From an uncultured bacterium (GTDB lineage Bacteria; Verrucomicrobiota; Verrucomicrobiia; Opitutales; Intestinicryptomonadaceae), in the NCBI GenBank assembly GCA_905214995.1, contig CAJMOT010000001.1:1-59140 (forward strand): a stretch of DNA of 59,140 bases, given 5' to 3'. Below are positions 51,405-58,817 of the stretch, piece by piece. Under the pieces are notes generated by a model, which was not told where the DNA came from, made no database searches, and saw only the letters and a list, made by a program, of their open reading frames with translations. The first letter of the stretch is position 1; every line of letters starts with the position of its first letter. The translations under genes were made by a program, and so were the position numbers.

Positions 51405-52469
51405 ATGGACAGGGAAATAGACGAATTTTTACTCGAACTTTTGCGCTCGCGCTCTCCTACGGGCTCCGAGCGCGAAGCCGCCGACGTCGTTGAAAAGTAT
51501 GTCGGCGCGGCCTCCGTCGGGGGCGTCAGGCGCGACGTGCTCGGCAACCGCTACGCGGTTTACGGAAGCGGCGACAAAACCCTGATGCTCGCCGGACACA
51601 TGGACGAGATTGGGTTTATAGTATCCTACATCGACGACGACGGATTTTTGTTTTTCGAGCAGCTCGGGGGCCACGACAACGTGATGCTGCCGGGCCGCAG
51701 GGTGGCGGTGATAACCAAAAACGGCTACGTCTACGGCGTGACCGGCAAGCGCGCCGTCCACCTGATGGACGCCAAGGAACGCAAGGAGGTTCCCGAGACG
51801 CACCAGGTCTGGATAGACGTCGGGGCGCAGTCGCGCGCGGATGCGGAAAAGCTCGTCAGAATCGGCGACCCCGTAGTGTACGACACCGCCGTGCGCAGGC
51901 TTTCGCCGACGCGCTACGCGGCGCGGGCGTTCGACGACAGGGCGGGGTGCTATTGCGCGTTCGAGGCTCTCCGCCGCCTTTCGCGCGATTCCGCCAAGAC
52001 GGACTACCGCGTGGTGGCGGTCGCCACCACGCAGGAGGAGATCGGCACGCGCGGCGCGCTCACCGCCGCCTACGGCATAGACCCGCAGGTGGGGCTCGCG
52101 GTCGACGTGGACCACGCTACGGATTTCCCGACGTGCGACAGGCGCAGGTTCGGCCACATAAGGCTCGGGAAGGGGCCGGTGATTTCGCGCGGGCCGAACA
52201 TCAACCCGAAGGTTTTTGAAAGGCTCGCCGAGTGCGCCGAGCGCGAGGGCATCCCCTACCAGATCGGCGCGGAGAGCCGCCCGACCGGCACCGACGCGCG
52301 CGTGATACAGATGACGCGCGGAGGGGTGGCAACGGGGCTTTTGGGCATTCCGCTGCGCTACATGCACACGCCGTCCGAAGTCGCCGACCTGGACGACATC
52401 GAGGGTTGCGTGAGGCTGATTGCGGCGTTCGCAAAGTCCCTCAAAAATTCCGACGACTTCTCTTTCTGA
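51405..52469 (+). CDS. M42-family metallo-aminopeptidase
   Basis: 354-residue cytosolic di-metal aminopeptidase of the tetrahedral TET/FrvX type. Metal and catalytic residues: His65-x-Asp67 in LAGHMDEIG, Asp in AFDDRAG, the Glu-Glu pair in TTQEEIGTRG (211-212), Asp in VDVDHATD and His in YMHTPSEV. A PDZ-like insert sits at about 75-160. It would finish degradation of peptides produced by the M3 peptidase. hemD starts 1 nt after its stop. Confidence 0.93.
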   Translation: MDREIDEFLLELLRSRSPTGSEREAADVVEKYVGAASVGGVRRDVLGNRYAVYGSGDKTLMLAGHMDEIGFIVSYIDDDGFLFFEQLGGHDNVMLPGRRVAVITKNGYVYGVTGKRAVHLMDAKERKEVPETHQVWIDVGAQSRADAEKLVRIGDPVVYDTAVRRLSPTRYAARAFDDRAGCYCAFEALRRLSRDSAKTDYRVVAVATTQEEIGTRGALTAAYGIDPQVGLAVDVDHATDFPTCDRRRFGHIRLGKGPVISRGPNINPKVFERLAECAEREGIPYQIGAESRPTGTDARVIQMTRGGVATGLLGIPLRYMHTPSEVADLDDIEGCVRLIAAFAKSLKNSDDFSF

Positions 52470-52470
52470 C

Positions 52471-53241
52471 ATGCCGGCGCAAAAAAAGCGGCGCGTGCTT
52501 CTGACGCGCGAAAATAACGAAGCCCTCGCCTCCGCCCTGTCGGCAAAGGGCGTTGGGGTTTTGGAGATTCCCCTAATCAGAACGGTCCACGAGGCGCAGG
52601 ACGAGGATGTCGCCGACGTCATGCGCGAGATGGGCTCATACGACTGGATAACGTTTTCGAGCGCAAACGGAGTGCGGGGATTTTTCAGGGAGTTTTTCAA
52701 AAATTTTGACGACATCCGCTCGCTCGGACTCGCCCGAATAGCGTGCGTGGGCGAGGCCACCGCCGAGGAGGTTCGCAGGCTCCGCCTGCGCCCGGACGTC
52801 GTGCCCGCCGTATCCACGGCGCTCGCGATGGCGGACGCGATGGCGGAGTACGAGACGCTCGACAACTTGAAGGTTTTGTGCGTGCAGGGCAGCCTTTCGC
52901 TTCCGGATCTTCCGAATGCGCTCGACCGGAAGCACCGCGCGATAGTGGACACGGCGGTCGTCTACAAGACCGAAAAGCTCTCCGTAGACGGAAATTCAAA
53001 GGATGTCGCGGATTTCAAAAAGTACGGCGCGGACGCGGCGGTTTTCGCGAGCCCGTCCGCGGTTGAAAGCTTTGCGGCGAATGCCGAAAAGCTTCTGCTC
53101 GAAGACGGCGCGGTGCGCCCCAAGATTTTTTCAATAGGCCCGACAACCACCGAGGCCTTGAAAAAATACGGAATGCAGCCCTATATGGAGGGCGGGGACA
53201 TCGCAGGGCTGCTCTTCGCGTTTTTGGAGGCAAAGGGCTGA
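52471..53241 (+). CDS. hemD: Uroporphyrinogen-III synthase
   Basis: 256-residue HemD, which closes hydroxymethylbilane with D-ring inversion. Sequence conservation in this family is low; the supporting features are the two-domain pattern, VLLTRENNEALASAL at the start, DWITFSSANGVRGFF, ACVGEATAEEV, VVYKTEKL, AAVFASPSAVESF and FSIGPTTTEALKKYG. ATG 52471 gives a normal N-terminus and lies 1 nt after the M42 stop. Completes the window's tetrapyrrole set with hemE and hemN. Confidence 0.88.
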   Translation: MPAQKKRRVLLTRENNEALASALSAKGVGVLEIPLIRTVHEAQDEDVADVMREMGSYDWITFSSANGVRGFFREFFKNFDDIRSLGLARIACVGEATAEEVRRLRLRPDVVPAVSTALAMADAMAEYETLDNLKVLCVQGSLSLPDLPNALDRKHRAIVDTAVVYKTEKLSVDGNSKDVADFKKYGADAAVFASPSAVESFAANAEKLLLEDGAVRPKIFSIGPTTTEALKKYGMQPYMEGGDIAGLLFAFLEAKG

Positions 53242-53718
53242 CCGTGCGCAAACCGCATTTTCCAATAAAAAGGTTTTTCGCCGAATCGGCGGCGGCTTGC
53301 GCGGGAGGCGCGCTCGGAAGGGCTGTAAGATGCGCCGTTTCCGACTGGCCATTTCCCGTTTTGCAGCGGCGGTTTTCGCGTGCAACGCGTTGGGGAGGTT
53401 TTGCGTTCGCCCTATGCGCCGATTTAGCGGGGAAGCCCCGCCCGAATTTTGGAAAATTTCATCTGTTCGGCTTTTGCGGCGGGCCCACGGCGTCTTCAAC
53501 ATTCTCGTTGCAGCGCCGGTTTTTTGCCTCCGGAGGGCGCGCGCGGGGCGTGCGTTCTGTTTTTCGGAACTTTCGCCCCCTGTCTGGCGGCGGCATTTTT
53601 GCGGATTTTGCCGGCGGAAGGCGGGCGGCGTGCGCGCTGCCGCCCATATAATTATTTCCGCGCTCGGCGCCCAAATCCGCCATGTCTTCTCGGAGTTTCC
53701 GGATTCCGAAATCTTTCC

Positions 53719-53952
53719 ATGGAGGGAATCGCGCTTTCAAATATCGCGGCTTGCGCGATTATTGCCGCGGTTGCAAAGTGCGCAAATTTGGGAGGGGAGG
53801 CGAAATTTTCCGCCGCCGGATTCGCGGCGACGCTTTTCGCGCTTTCCTCCCTTAACTGCAGGCTGTCGAAAATGCTCCGCGCCCGCAGGCATTTTGCGGC
53901 TTTTTTATACTTTTCAATTTCCGCGCTCTCCGCCGTACTTGCCCTTTCGTAA
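53719..53952 (+). CDS. Possible small hydrophobic membrane protein
   Basis: 77 codons from ATG 53719 encode three hydrophobic stretches (IALSNIAACAIIAAVAK, FSAAGFAATLFALSS, FAAFLYFSISALSAVLAL) separated by short polar turns with Lys and Arg. Codon choice (GCG, TCC, GCC, CTT) is like that of neighbouring genes, but there is no Shine-Dalgarno, no promoter and no recognised family, and an opposing ORF covers the same bases. Listed as a low-confidence candidate only. Confidence 0.25.
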   Translation: MEGIALSNIAACAIIAAVAKCANLGGEAKFSAAGFAATLFALSSLNCRLSKMLRARRHFAAFLYFSISALSAVLALS

Positions 53953-54180
53953 TCCGCCGCGATTTTGCTAATGGCAATTTTTTGCAAATCAAAATTCGCG
54001 CGCGGCGGTTGCGGGGCATATGTTTTTTATCGCTTCTTCTCAGTTCCGATTCCGCGCTCAGCGGAAATTTGCCGTCCGATATTTCCAAATTTTTCCGGCG
54101 GCGGATTTGCCGGAGATCTGCCCGCGTCAAATGGAGCTTTTTTCGCAGGCGGAAAAATTGGAAAAAATCTTTGCTATTTT

Positions 54181-54201
54181 TAATAATAGTAATGATTATT
54201 A
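54181..54201. repeat. AT-rich palindrome 1
   Basis: Perfect inverted repeat TAATAAT / ATTATTA (54181-54187 and 54195-54201) with a 7-nt centre, inside the most AT-rich patch of the window. Read leftwards it contains an exact TATAAT (54203-54198), with TTATGT 18 nt upstream as a weak -35, so it could be the core of a leftward promoter. Confidence 0.5.
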
Positions 54202-54234
54202 TAAATAATAAATCCTATATGACATAATCTACGG

Positions 54235-54255
54235 TTTATACTTGGTCAGTATAAA
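54235..54255. promoter_or_regulatory. Operator-like palindrome 2
   Basis: Perfect 8-bp arms TTTATACT / AGTATAAA (54235-54242 and 54248-54255) around a 5-nt TGGTC centre. Size and spacing are those of a dimeric winged-helix repressor site. It lies about 30 bp upstream of the leftward TATAAT noted for palindrome 1. The bound regulator is unknown. Confidence 0.5.
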
Positions 54256-54317
54256 TTTCGGCGCGCGCGAAAACCCATTTCGCTGAGGCGGGCGGGGCGT
54301 AGAGCGAAAGCCAAAGA

Positions 54318-54353
54318 GGGCGGAGCGCAAAAAGCGTCCCGCCCTTTTTTTTT
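54318..54353 (+). terminator. Intrinsic terminator on the plus strand
   Basis: Stem GGGCGG/CCGCCC (54318-54323 with 54339-54344) extended by an inner GCGC/GCGT pair, AAAAA loop, and nine T residues (54345-54353). The nearest plus-strand gene, hemD, ends 1.1 kb earlier, so it may end an unrecognised transcript. On the minus strand, following topB, the T run is weak (CCCTCTTT). Confidence 0.7.
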
Positions 54354-54389
54354 ATTGATAGAACCGGTCCGATGTCCGTCTGTCTCGGT

Positions 54390-54887
54390 TTATTGACCGC
54401 CCCTGCGGATTTTCTTGGCGAATTCAAAAGATATCCCGCCTTTTTGGTCGAGCGCGAGGGCGGCGGAAAATTTCTTCTTTGTGCGCTTTGAAACGAAGTC
54501 GTCGATAACCGGCGTCTTGCCCGTTTCGGCGAGGCTTTCGAGCTCGGCTATCGTTATGACGTGCGAGAGCATGTTTTTCCCGAGCCTAAACGAGCACTTC
54601 TTTTCGGGCGAAGAGTCGCTGCGGCAGACATAGGCCGTGTCGGTCGCCACCAGCACGCCGTCCTTGCAGCTGCACAGCCCCATTGCCGAGCGCGGGCATT
54701 TTGCGACGACGGGCGCCTCCGCGAGATTCTCGGGCTTGCGGTCGGACGAGTCCTGACCGTCGCCGAAGTGGAATTTGAGCGCGAAATTCTCGTCGAGCTT
54801 CAGCGTGGCGGAAAACGGCTTGCCGAGCTTGCTTCGGAAGCCGTCGGGCGGGCCGGCATCAGCGACATGGAAACGTGGCGGTAATGT
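54390..54887 (-). CDS. topB: DNA topoisomerase III C-terminal region, in the -1 frame
   Basis: This frame, read from the base at 54887, encodes 165 residues that are clearly the missing end of TopB. Two topoisomerase C-terminal repeats are visible, GFRSKLGKPFSATLKLDEN and FVSKRTKKKFSAALALDQKG, flanking a cysteine-rich segment (CPRSAMGLCSC, YVCRSD, KKCSF) that may bind zinc. The repeat conservation shows the frame is under selection. It has no start of its own near its beginning; the first ATG (54683) is well inside. It joins the 0-frame gene through the A7 site at 54887-54893, giving a fused product of about 833 residues. Confidence 0.8.
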   Translation of the reverse strand, partial: TLPPRFHVADAGPPDGFRSKLGKPFSATLKLDENFALKFHFGDGQDSSDRKPENLAEAPVVAKCPRSAMGLCSCKDGVLVATDTAYVCRSDSSPEKKCSFRLGKNMLSHVITIAELESLAETGKTPVIDDFVSKRTKKKFSAALALDQKGGISFEFAKKIRRGGQ

Positions 54888-56890
54888 TTTTTTGCCACCA
54901 GCTCCCTGACTTCGTCCTCCGACATCTTGCGGTTGCCGATGGTCTTATATATAGTGAACTTCCCGTCTTTCGACTTATACGCCCTGAAAGTCTCTATCAG
55001 GTTGCCGCCGTCTATGGGATTGGGAATGTCGGTCTCCTTGTTTTCGATGCCGTCCTCCGTGAAGCTGCGCGCCTTTTCCACTATGTCGGTCGTCATCGCG
55101 CCGATTCCCTTCATGAACGCGCCGCGGGAGAGCTCGTTGCGCTCTATCAGGCGCAGTTTTTGCTCCCATTCGCCCGTCATGGCGGGGCTCGTGAGCGAGT
55201 CTATCGAAAGGACGTTGAGAAATTTTATGAGGCTCTCTGCGCGCGCGGTCGGCACGAGGTCGCGGCGGTCGCGCTCCACGAACTTGTGCGCGATGAGAGT
55301 CTCGATTATCTGCGCGCGCGTCGCGGGGGTTCCGAGCCCTTTTTCCTTCATCGCGAGCGCGAGCTCCTCGTCGTCGAGCAGCTTGCCCGCGCCTTCCATG
55401 GCGGAGAGCAGGGTGGCCTCGGTGTAGCGCGGGGGAGTCTTGGTCTTTTCCTCTTTTAGCCGCGCCTCAACAAGCCGGCCCTGTTCTTTTTCGCGGGCGA
55501 GCGCCGGGAGGATTTCGTCGTCGGAGGCCTCCTTGTTGTAGACGTTAAGCCACCCCGCCACGCGCAAAACCTTGCCTTCCGTGCGGAATACGTGGGGGCC
55601 TACCGCCGACATCCTGACCGTCACGTCGAACTGCGCTTCGGGGTAGAAGGCGGCGATGAAGCGGCGGACTATCATGTCGTAAATCCTGCGCTCGTCGTCG
55701 GTGAGCTTCTTGGGCGGCATGTCGGTCGGAATCAAGGCGAAGTGGTCGCTGACCTGCCTGTTGTCGAAAATCCTTTTGCCCGCCTTTTTGACGTAGTCCT
55801 CGTCGAGGGCTTTTTTGGCGAATTCCGCATAGGGCGAATCGAGCGCGGAGAGGGTTTTTGCGACGACGCCCCTGTAATCCTCCGGCAGCGCGCGCGAGTC
55901 CGTGCGCGGATAGGTGATCATCTTGTGCTTTTCGTAGAGCGACTGCGCTATGCTTAGCGTCCTTCCCGCGGGCAGGGAATACTTGTTGTTGGCTTCGCGT
56001 TGGAGCGAAGTGAGGTCGTAGAGCCTCGGGGCGGACTGCCTGGCGACCGTCCTCTTTTCGCTTATCTTGGCGGTTCCGATTTCACGGACCTCGTTGAGCG
56101 CCCTTTCGGCGTCCTCGTGCTTCCAGATTCTGTCCGCCTTGTCGTTGGGGTTTTTGTCGGCGGCCTTGTAGTCGGGGCGCTGGTAGACGCCCTCGTACTC
56201 GCCGTTTTCTATGCCGAATTTGCCGATTATGCGCCAGTACGGGTAGGGTTTGAAATTCTGTATTTCGCGCTCGCGGTCCACTATCATGGCGAGCGTCGGG
56301 GTCTGGACGCGGCCGACGCTCGCGAGGTTTTTGCCCCTCGAACCGTACATGCGGCTGGTGATCGCGCGCGTTCCGTTGATGCCCACGAGCCAGTCGGATT
56401 CGCTGCGGCAGCGCGCCGCGTCTTGCAGCGATTCCATTTCGGACTGGTCTTTGAGGTTGGCGAACGCCTCGCGTATGGCCGACGGCGTCATGGACGAAAC
56501 CCAGAGCCTTTGCCGCGGAAGCTTGCATTTGAGGATCTCGTAGATGTAGGTGAATATCAGTTCCCCCTCGCGGCCGGCGTCGCAGGCGTTTATCACGCCG
56601 TCGATGTCGGGGCGCGCCAAGAGCTTTTTGAGGCCCGACAGCTTGGCCTTGGTTTTTTCAATCGGTTTTAACTTGAACTTGTCGGGAATTATCGGGAGGT
56701 TTGACAGCGACCAGCGGGCGTATTTTTTGTCGATGTCCGCGGGCATGTTGAGTTCCACGAGGTGCCCGAGCGCGGAGGCTATGACATATTCGTCGTTTTC
56801 GTAATAATCGTCGATTTTTTTCGCCCTGCCTAAAACTTTGGCGATATCGGAGGCGACCGACGGCTTTTCGGCTATTATGAGCTTTTTCAT
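54800..56890 (-). CDS. topB: DNA topoisomerase III, 0-frame part (type IA)
   Basis: Type IA topoisomerase that decatenates and relaxes single-stranded DNA. Toprim Glu in IIAEKPSVASDIA, acidic NACDAGREGELIF (the usual form in this TopB branch), SVGRVQTPTLAMIVDRE, and the nucleophilic Tyr327 in MITYPRTDSRALP. The 0 frame gives 696 residues and stops at 54800; its last 28 residues (after ELVAKK) are unlike any topoisomerase, and the true C-terminus continues in the -1 frame (54390-54887). Either it makes two products by frameshifting, or the assembly lacks one A. ATG 56890 starts MKKLIIAEKPS. Confidence 0.93.
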   Translation of the reverse strand: MKKLIIAEKPSVASDIAKVLGRAKKIDDYYENDEYVIASALGHLVELNMPADIDKKYARWSLSNLPIIPDKFKLKPIEKTKAKLSGLKKLLARPDIDGVINACDAGREGELIFTYIYEILKCKLPRQRLWVSSMTPSAIREAFANLKDQSEMESLQDAARCRSESDWLVGINGTRAITSRMYGSRGKNLASVGRVQTPTLAMIVDREREIQNFKPYPYWRIIGKFGIENGEYEGVYQRPDYKAADKNPNDKADRIWKHEDAERALNEVREIGTAKISEKRTVARQSAPRLYDLTSLQREANNKYSLPAGRTLSIAQSLYEKHKMITYPRTDSRALPEDYRGVVAKTLSALDSPYAEFAKKALDEDYVKKAGKRIFDNRQVSDHFALIPTDMPPKKLTDDERRIYDMIVRRFIAAFYPEAQFDVTVRMSAVGPHVFRTEGKVLRVAGWLNVYNKEASDDEILPALAREKEQGRLVEARLKEEKTKTPPRYTEATLLSAMEGAGKLLDDEELALAMKEKGLGTPATRAQIIETLIAHKFVERDRRDLVPTARAESLIKFLNVLSIDSLTSPAMTGEWEQKLRLIERNELSRGAFMKGIGAMTTDIVEKARSFTEDGIENKETDIPNPIDGGNLIETFRAYKSKDGKFTIYKTIGNRKMSEDEVRELVAKKHYRHVSMSLMPARPTASEASSASRFPPR
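54887..54907 (-). promoter_or_regulatory. Candidate -1 programmed frameshift signal in topB
   Basis: Read on the minus strand: AGGGAG (54907-54902), 8 nt, then seven A (54893-54887). In the 0 frame the A run sits as GC-A AAA AAA, i.e. the X_XXY_YYZ slippery phase, and slipping back one base enters the frame of the real C-terminus. E. coli dnaX uses AGGGAG upstream of A_AAA_AAG for tau/gamma frameshifting. I see no strong stimulatory stem-loop by eye immediately downstream. Confidence 0.55.
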
Positions 56891-56932
56891 GTACGATTGG
56901 TAAAAATAGCGGGGGGTAATGCGATTTGCGAA

Positions 56933-56965
56933 GATTGCGCGCGCGAACCCGTCGCGCGCGCAATC
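56933..56965 (-). terminator. Long GC inverted repeat between the aminotransferase gene and topB
   Basis: Perfect 14-bp arms (56933-56946 with 56952-56965) around a 5-nt loop in the 95-nt gap. A smaller AAAGGG/CCCTTT hairpin lies just before it on the minus strand. No long T run follows, so it could be a terminator with weak tail, a processing site or an mRNA-stabilising hairpin. Confidence 0.5.
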
Positions 56966-56985
56966 CGAAAAGGGCGGCGAACCCT

Positions 56986-58068
56986 TTACTTTTTGAGGAA
57001 CTCCGGAAGTATGGAGTCGAGGTTGCGGAGCAGTTCGCGCATAGTTTCGGGCGTTTCGTCGCCCATGTTGGATATGCGGAAAGTCGCGCCCTTGATTTTC
57101 CCGTAGCCGCAGTTGAACATCATGTTGAAGCGCTTTTTGAGCTCCTCGTTGACGGCGACTATATCGACGTTGAGATTGTTCTTGAAGCAGTTTAGGGTGA
57201 TGGAGCCGTACTTTTCCTCGGGGAAGAGCTCGAAGCCGTAGCCCTTGCCCCATTCGCGGACTATCCTGTTGTTTTCGAGGTGGCGCGCGTAGCGGTTTTC
57301 GACGCCCTCGGCGAAAATGTCGTCGAGCTTGCTGCGCAGGGCGAATATCATGGAGATTATCGGCGTGGAGGGGGTCTGCGACTTGTCGTAGAACTTCTTA
57401 AATTCGAGAAAGTCGAAGTAGTAGCCTCTGCCTTCGACCTCGGCGGCGCGCTTCATCGCCTTTTCGGAGACGGAGCAGAAAGAGAGCCCCGGGGGGATGG
57501 CGAGCGCCTTCTGGCAGCCGGTCACCATGACGTCGATTCCGAGCTCGTCCTTTTTGATCGGCATTGCCGAGAAAGAGCTTACGGTGTCGACTATCGACAC
57601 CACGTCGGGAAATTTTTTTAGGACTTCCGAAATGGCCTTGATGTCGCTCATCGTGCCGGTGGAAGTCTCGTTGTGGATTATTGTGACGGCGTCGTACTTG
57701 CCGGTGGAGAGCTCTTTTTCGAGCGCTTCGGGATCGACGGGCCTGCCCCAGTCGAATTTCAGCTCTCCGGCGTTCTTGCCGCACCTTTTGGAAACGTCGT
57801 ACCACTTGTCGGCGAACGCGCCGTTGCAGCAGTTGAGCACTCCCTTTTTGACGACGTTGCGCACGGCGCCTTCCATCACGCCCCAAGAGGAGCTCGTGCT
57901 TAGAAAAACGGGGTCTTCGGTGTAGAAGAGCTGTTTGAGGCGCGGCATCACGTCCTCCACGAGCTTCACGAAGTCCTTGCTTCTGTGGCCCATGATGGGG
58001 GTCGCCATCGCCTTGTATGTTTTTTCGGACACTTCGACGGGTCCGGGAATGAACAGTTTGTATGCCAT
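56986..58068 (-). CDS. Class V PLP aminotransferase (alanine/serine-glyoxylate or phosphoserine type)
   Basis: 360-residue fold-type I aminotransferase. It starts KLFIPGPVEVSEKTYKAMA, has MGHRSKDF for substrate carboxylate contact, HNETSTGTM, SIVDTVSSFSAMPI with the PLP-ring Asp, and the Schiff-base Lys in VTGCQKALAIPPGLSF. This is the AGXT/SGAT-like family; in many bacteria lacking canonical SerC such proteins make phosphoserine. Which reaction applies cannot be read from sequence. It follows panD with a terminator between. Confidence 0.88.
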   Translation of the reverse strand: MAYKLFIPGPVEVSEKTYKAMATPIMGHRSKDFVKLVEDVMPRLKQLFYTEDPVFLSTSSSWGVMEGAVRNVVKKGVLNCCNGAFADKWYDVSKRCGKNAGELKFDWGRPVDPEALEKELSTGKYDAVTIIHNETSTGTMSDIKAISEVLKKFPDVVSIVDTVSSFSAMPIKKDELGIDVMVTGCQKALAIPPGLSFCSVSEKAMKRAAEVEGRGYYFDFLEFKKFYDKSQTPSTPIISMIFALRSKLDDIFAEGVENRYARHLENNRIVREWGKGYGFELFPEEKYGSITLNCFKNNLNVDIVAVNEELKKRFNMMFNCGYGKIKGATFRISNMGDETPETMRELLRNLDSILPEFLKK

Positions 58069-58104
58069 ATTTTGATTGTGTGAAGTTATTTATTTAATGT
58101 AAGT

Positions 58105-58135
58105 TAAAAAATTCCGCGGACGGCGTCCTCGGAAT
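58105..58135 (-). terminator. Intrinsic terminator of panD
   Basis: Hairpin of ATTCCG/CGGAAT outer arms (58111-58116 with 58130-58135) and an inner GGAC/GTCC stem around GGC, one mismatch, followed on the minus strand by six T residues. It lies 9 nt past the panD stop. Confidence 0.8.
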
Positions 58136-58144
58136 GTCGGGATT

Positions 58145-58513
58145 TCAGCCTATGTTGAGGCTCTTTACGATTTTGGTATTGCGCTCCGCGAGCGTGATCG
58201 TCTTGGGTTTGGCGTTTTTTGCCTCCTCGGCGTCGGCGAGCGCGAACGACATTATAACGAGCAGGTCGCCGGGCTTGCCGAGGTGCGCCGCCGCTCCCCT
58301 GAGCGAGACCGTTCCGCTTCCGCGCTCGGCGGGGATCGCGTAGGTCTCGAACCTCTTGCCGTTGGCGATGTTGCCGACAAGTATCTTTTCGTAGGAAAGC
58401 ATTCCGACCTTGTCCATGAGGTCCTGGTCTATTGCCAGCGACCCTTCGTAATCCACCCTCGCGTCCGTCGCCTCGGCGCGGAGAAGTTTTGATTTCAGTA
58501 TTTGAACCAGCAT
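58145..58513 (-). CDS. panD: Aspartate 1-decarboxylase proenzyme
   Basis: Pyruvoyl enzyme making beta-alanine for pantothenate/CoA. 122 residues. Self-processing occurs at the Gly-Ser bond in DYEGSLAID (Ser becomes the pyruvoyl group); other signatures are EKILVGNIANGKRFETY, ERGSGTVSLRGAAAHLGKPGD and the VIMSFA strand. Length is normal. No panB/panC neighbours. Monocistronic, with its own promoter and terminator. Confidence 0.95.
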   Translation of the reverse strand: MLVQILKSKLLRAEATDARVDYEGSLAIDQDLMDKVGMLSYEKILVGNIANGKRFETYAIPAERGSGTVSLRGAAAHLGKPGDLLVIMSFALADAEEAKNAKPKTITLAERNTKIVKSLNIG

Positions 58514-58817
58514 GGTGCCGCCTTTTTAGTTTTAGTAAAAGCCGCGATAAATAATCGATGTTACGAAAAGGTCAACACTTTTTGCAAAAAAAGGCGGAGG
58601 CGGGGATATGCGGGCGACCGAAGGAGAAAATTTGCCAGCCGGAGATTTCAGAGGTTTTTTCCGCCATAGCCGCTTCAGCCGGTTTTGATTCTCGGGGGAG
58701 GGGAACGTCGGGAAATTCATGGCCGTCCGATTACCCGTTTTGAGGGATTTTTGGTTGCAACCCTGCGGCGCCGCGTCTTTTCTTGTCCGAAAAAAAACAC
58801 AACTTTTGAGAATTGCT
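58514..58817. other. Intergenic panD / exosortase-like region
   Basis: About 300 bp between divergent genes. It contains the panD promoter at 58547-58575. Toward the plus-strand gene there is a run of A (58790-58798) and TTTTGAGAATTGCT before the ATG, but no positioned promoter or Shine-Dalgarno. No gene is seen. Confidence 0.45.
58547..58575 (-). promoter_or_regulatory. Promoter of panD
   Basis: On the minus strand TTGACC (58575-58570) with ATTTAT at 17 nt (58552-58547; TATTTA at 16 nt overlaps), about 33 nt before the panD ATG. Confidence 0.55.

Larger units (their letters stand above)
53242..54389. other. 1.1-kb stretch without a convincing gene
   Basis: GC-rich in its first two thirds, AT-rich from about 54160. 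I see no RNase P, tmRNA or SRP RNA signature. Two mirrored small ORFs overlap at 53650-53990: a plus-strand hydrophobic one (listed separately) and a minus-strand Ala/Glu/Lys-rich one from TTG 53987 (MQKIAISKIAADYERAS), which could be the 3' part of a decayed gene whose earlier codons lie in another frame (from 54130). The right end holds two palindromes and a plus-strand terminator. It may be a decayed gene or contain an unannotated small RNA. Confidence 0.45.

Noticed and set aside
53242..54180. RNase P, tmRNA or SRP RNA in the long gap
   Set aside because: None of the conserved sequence blocks of these RNAs could be recognised.
54236..54427. 63-codon minus-strand ORF past topB
   Set aside because: It spans the terminator and the palindrome and has no family-like sequence.
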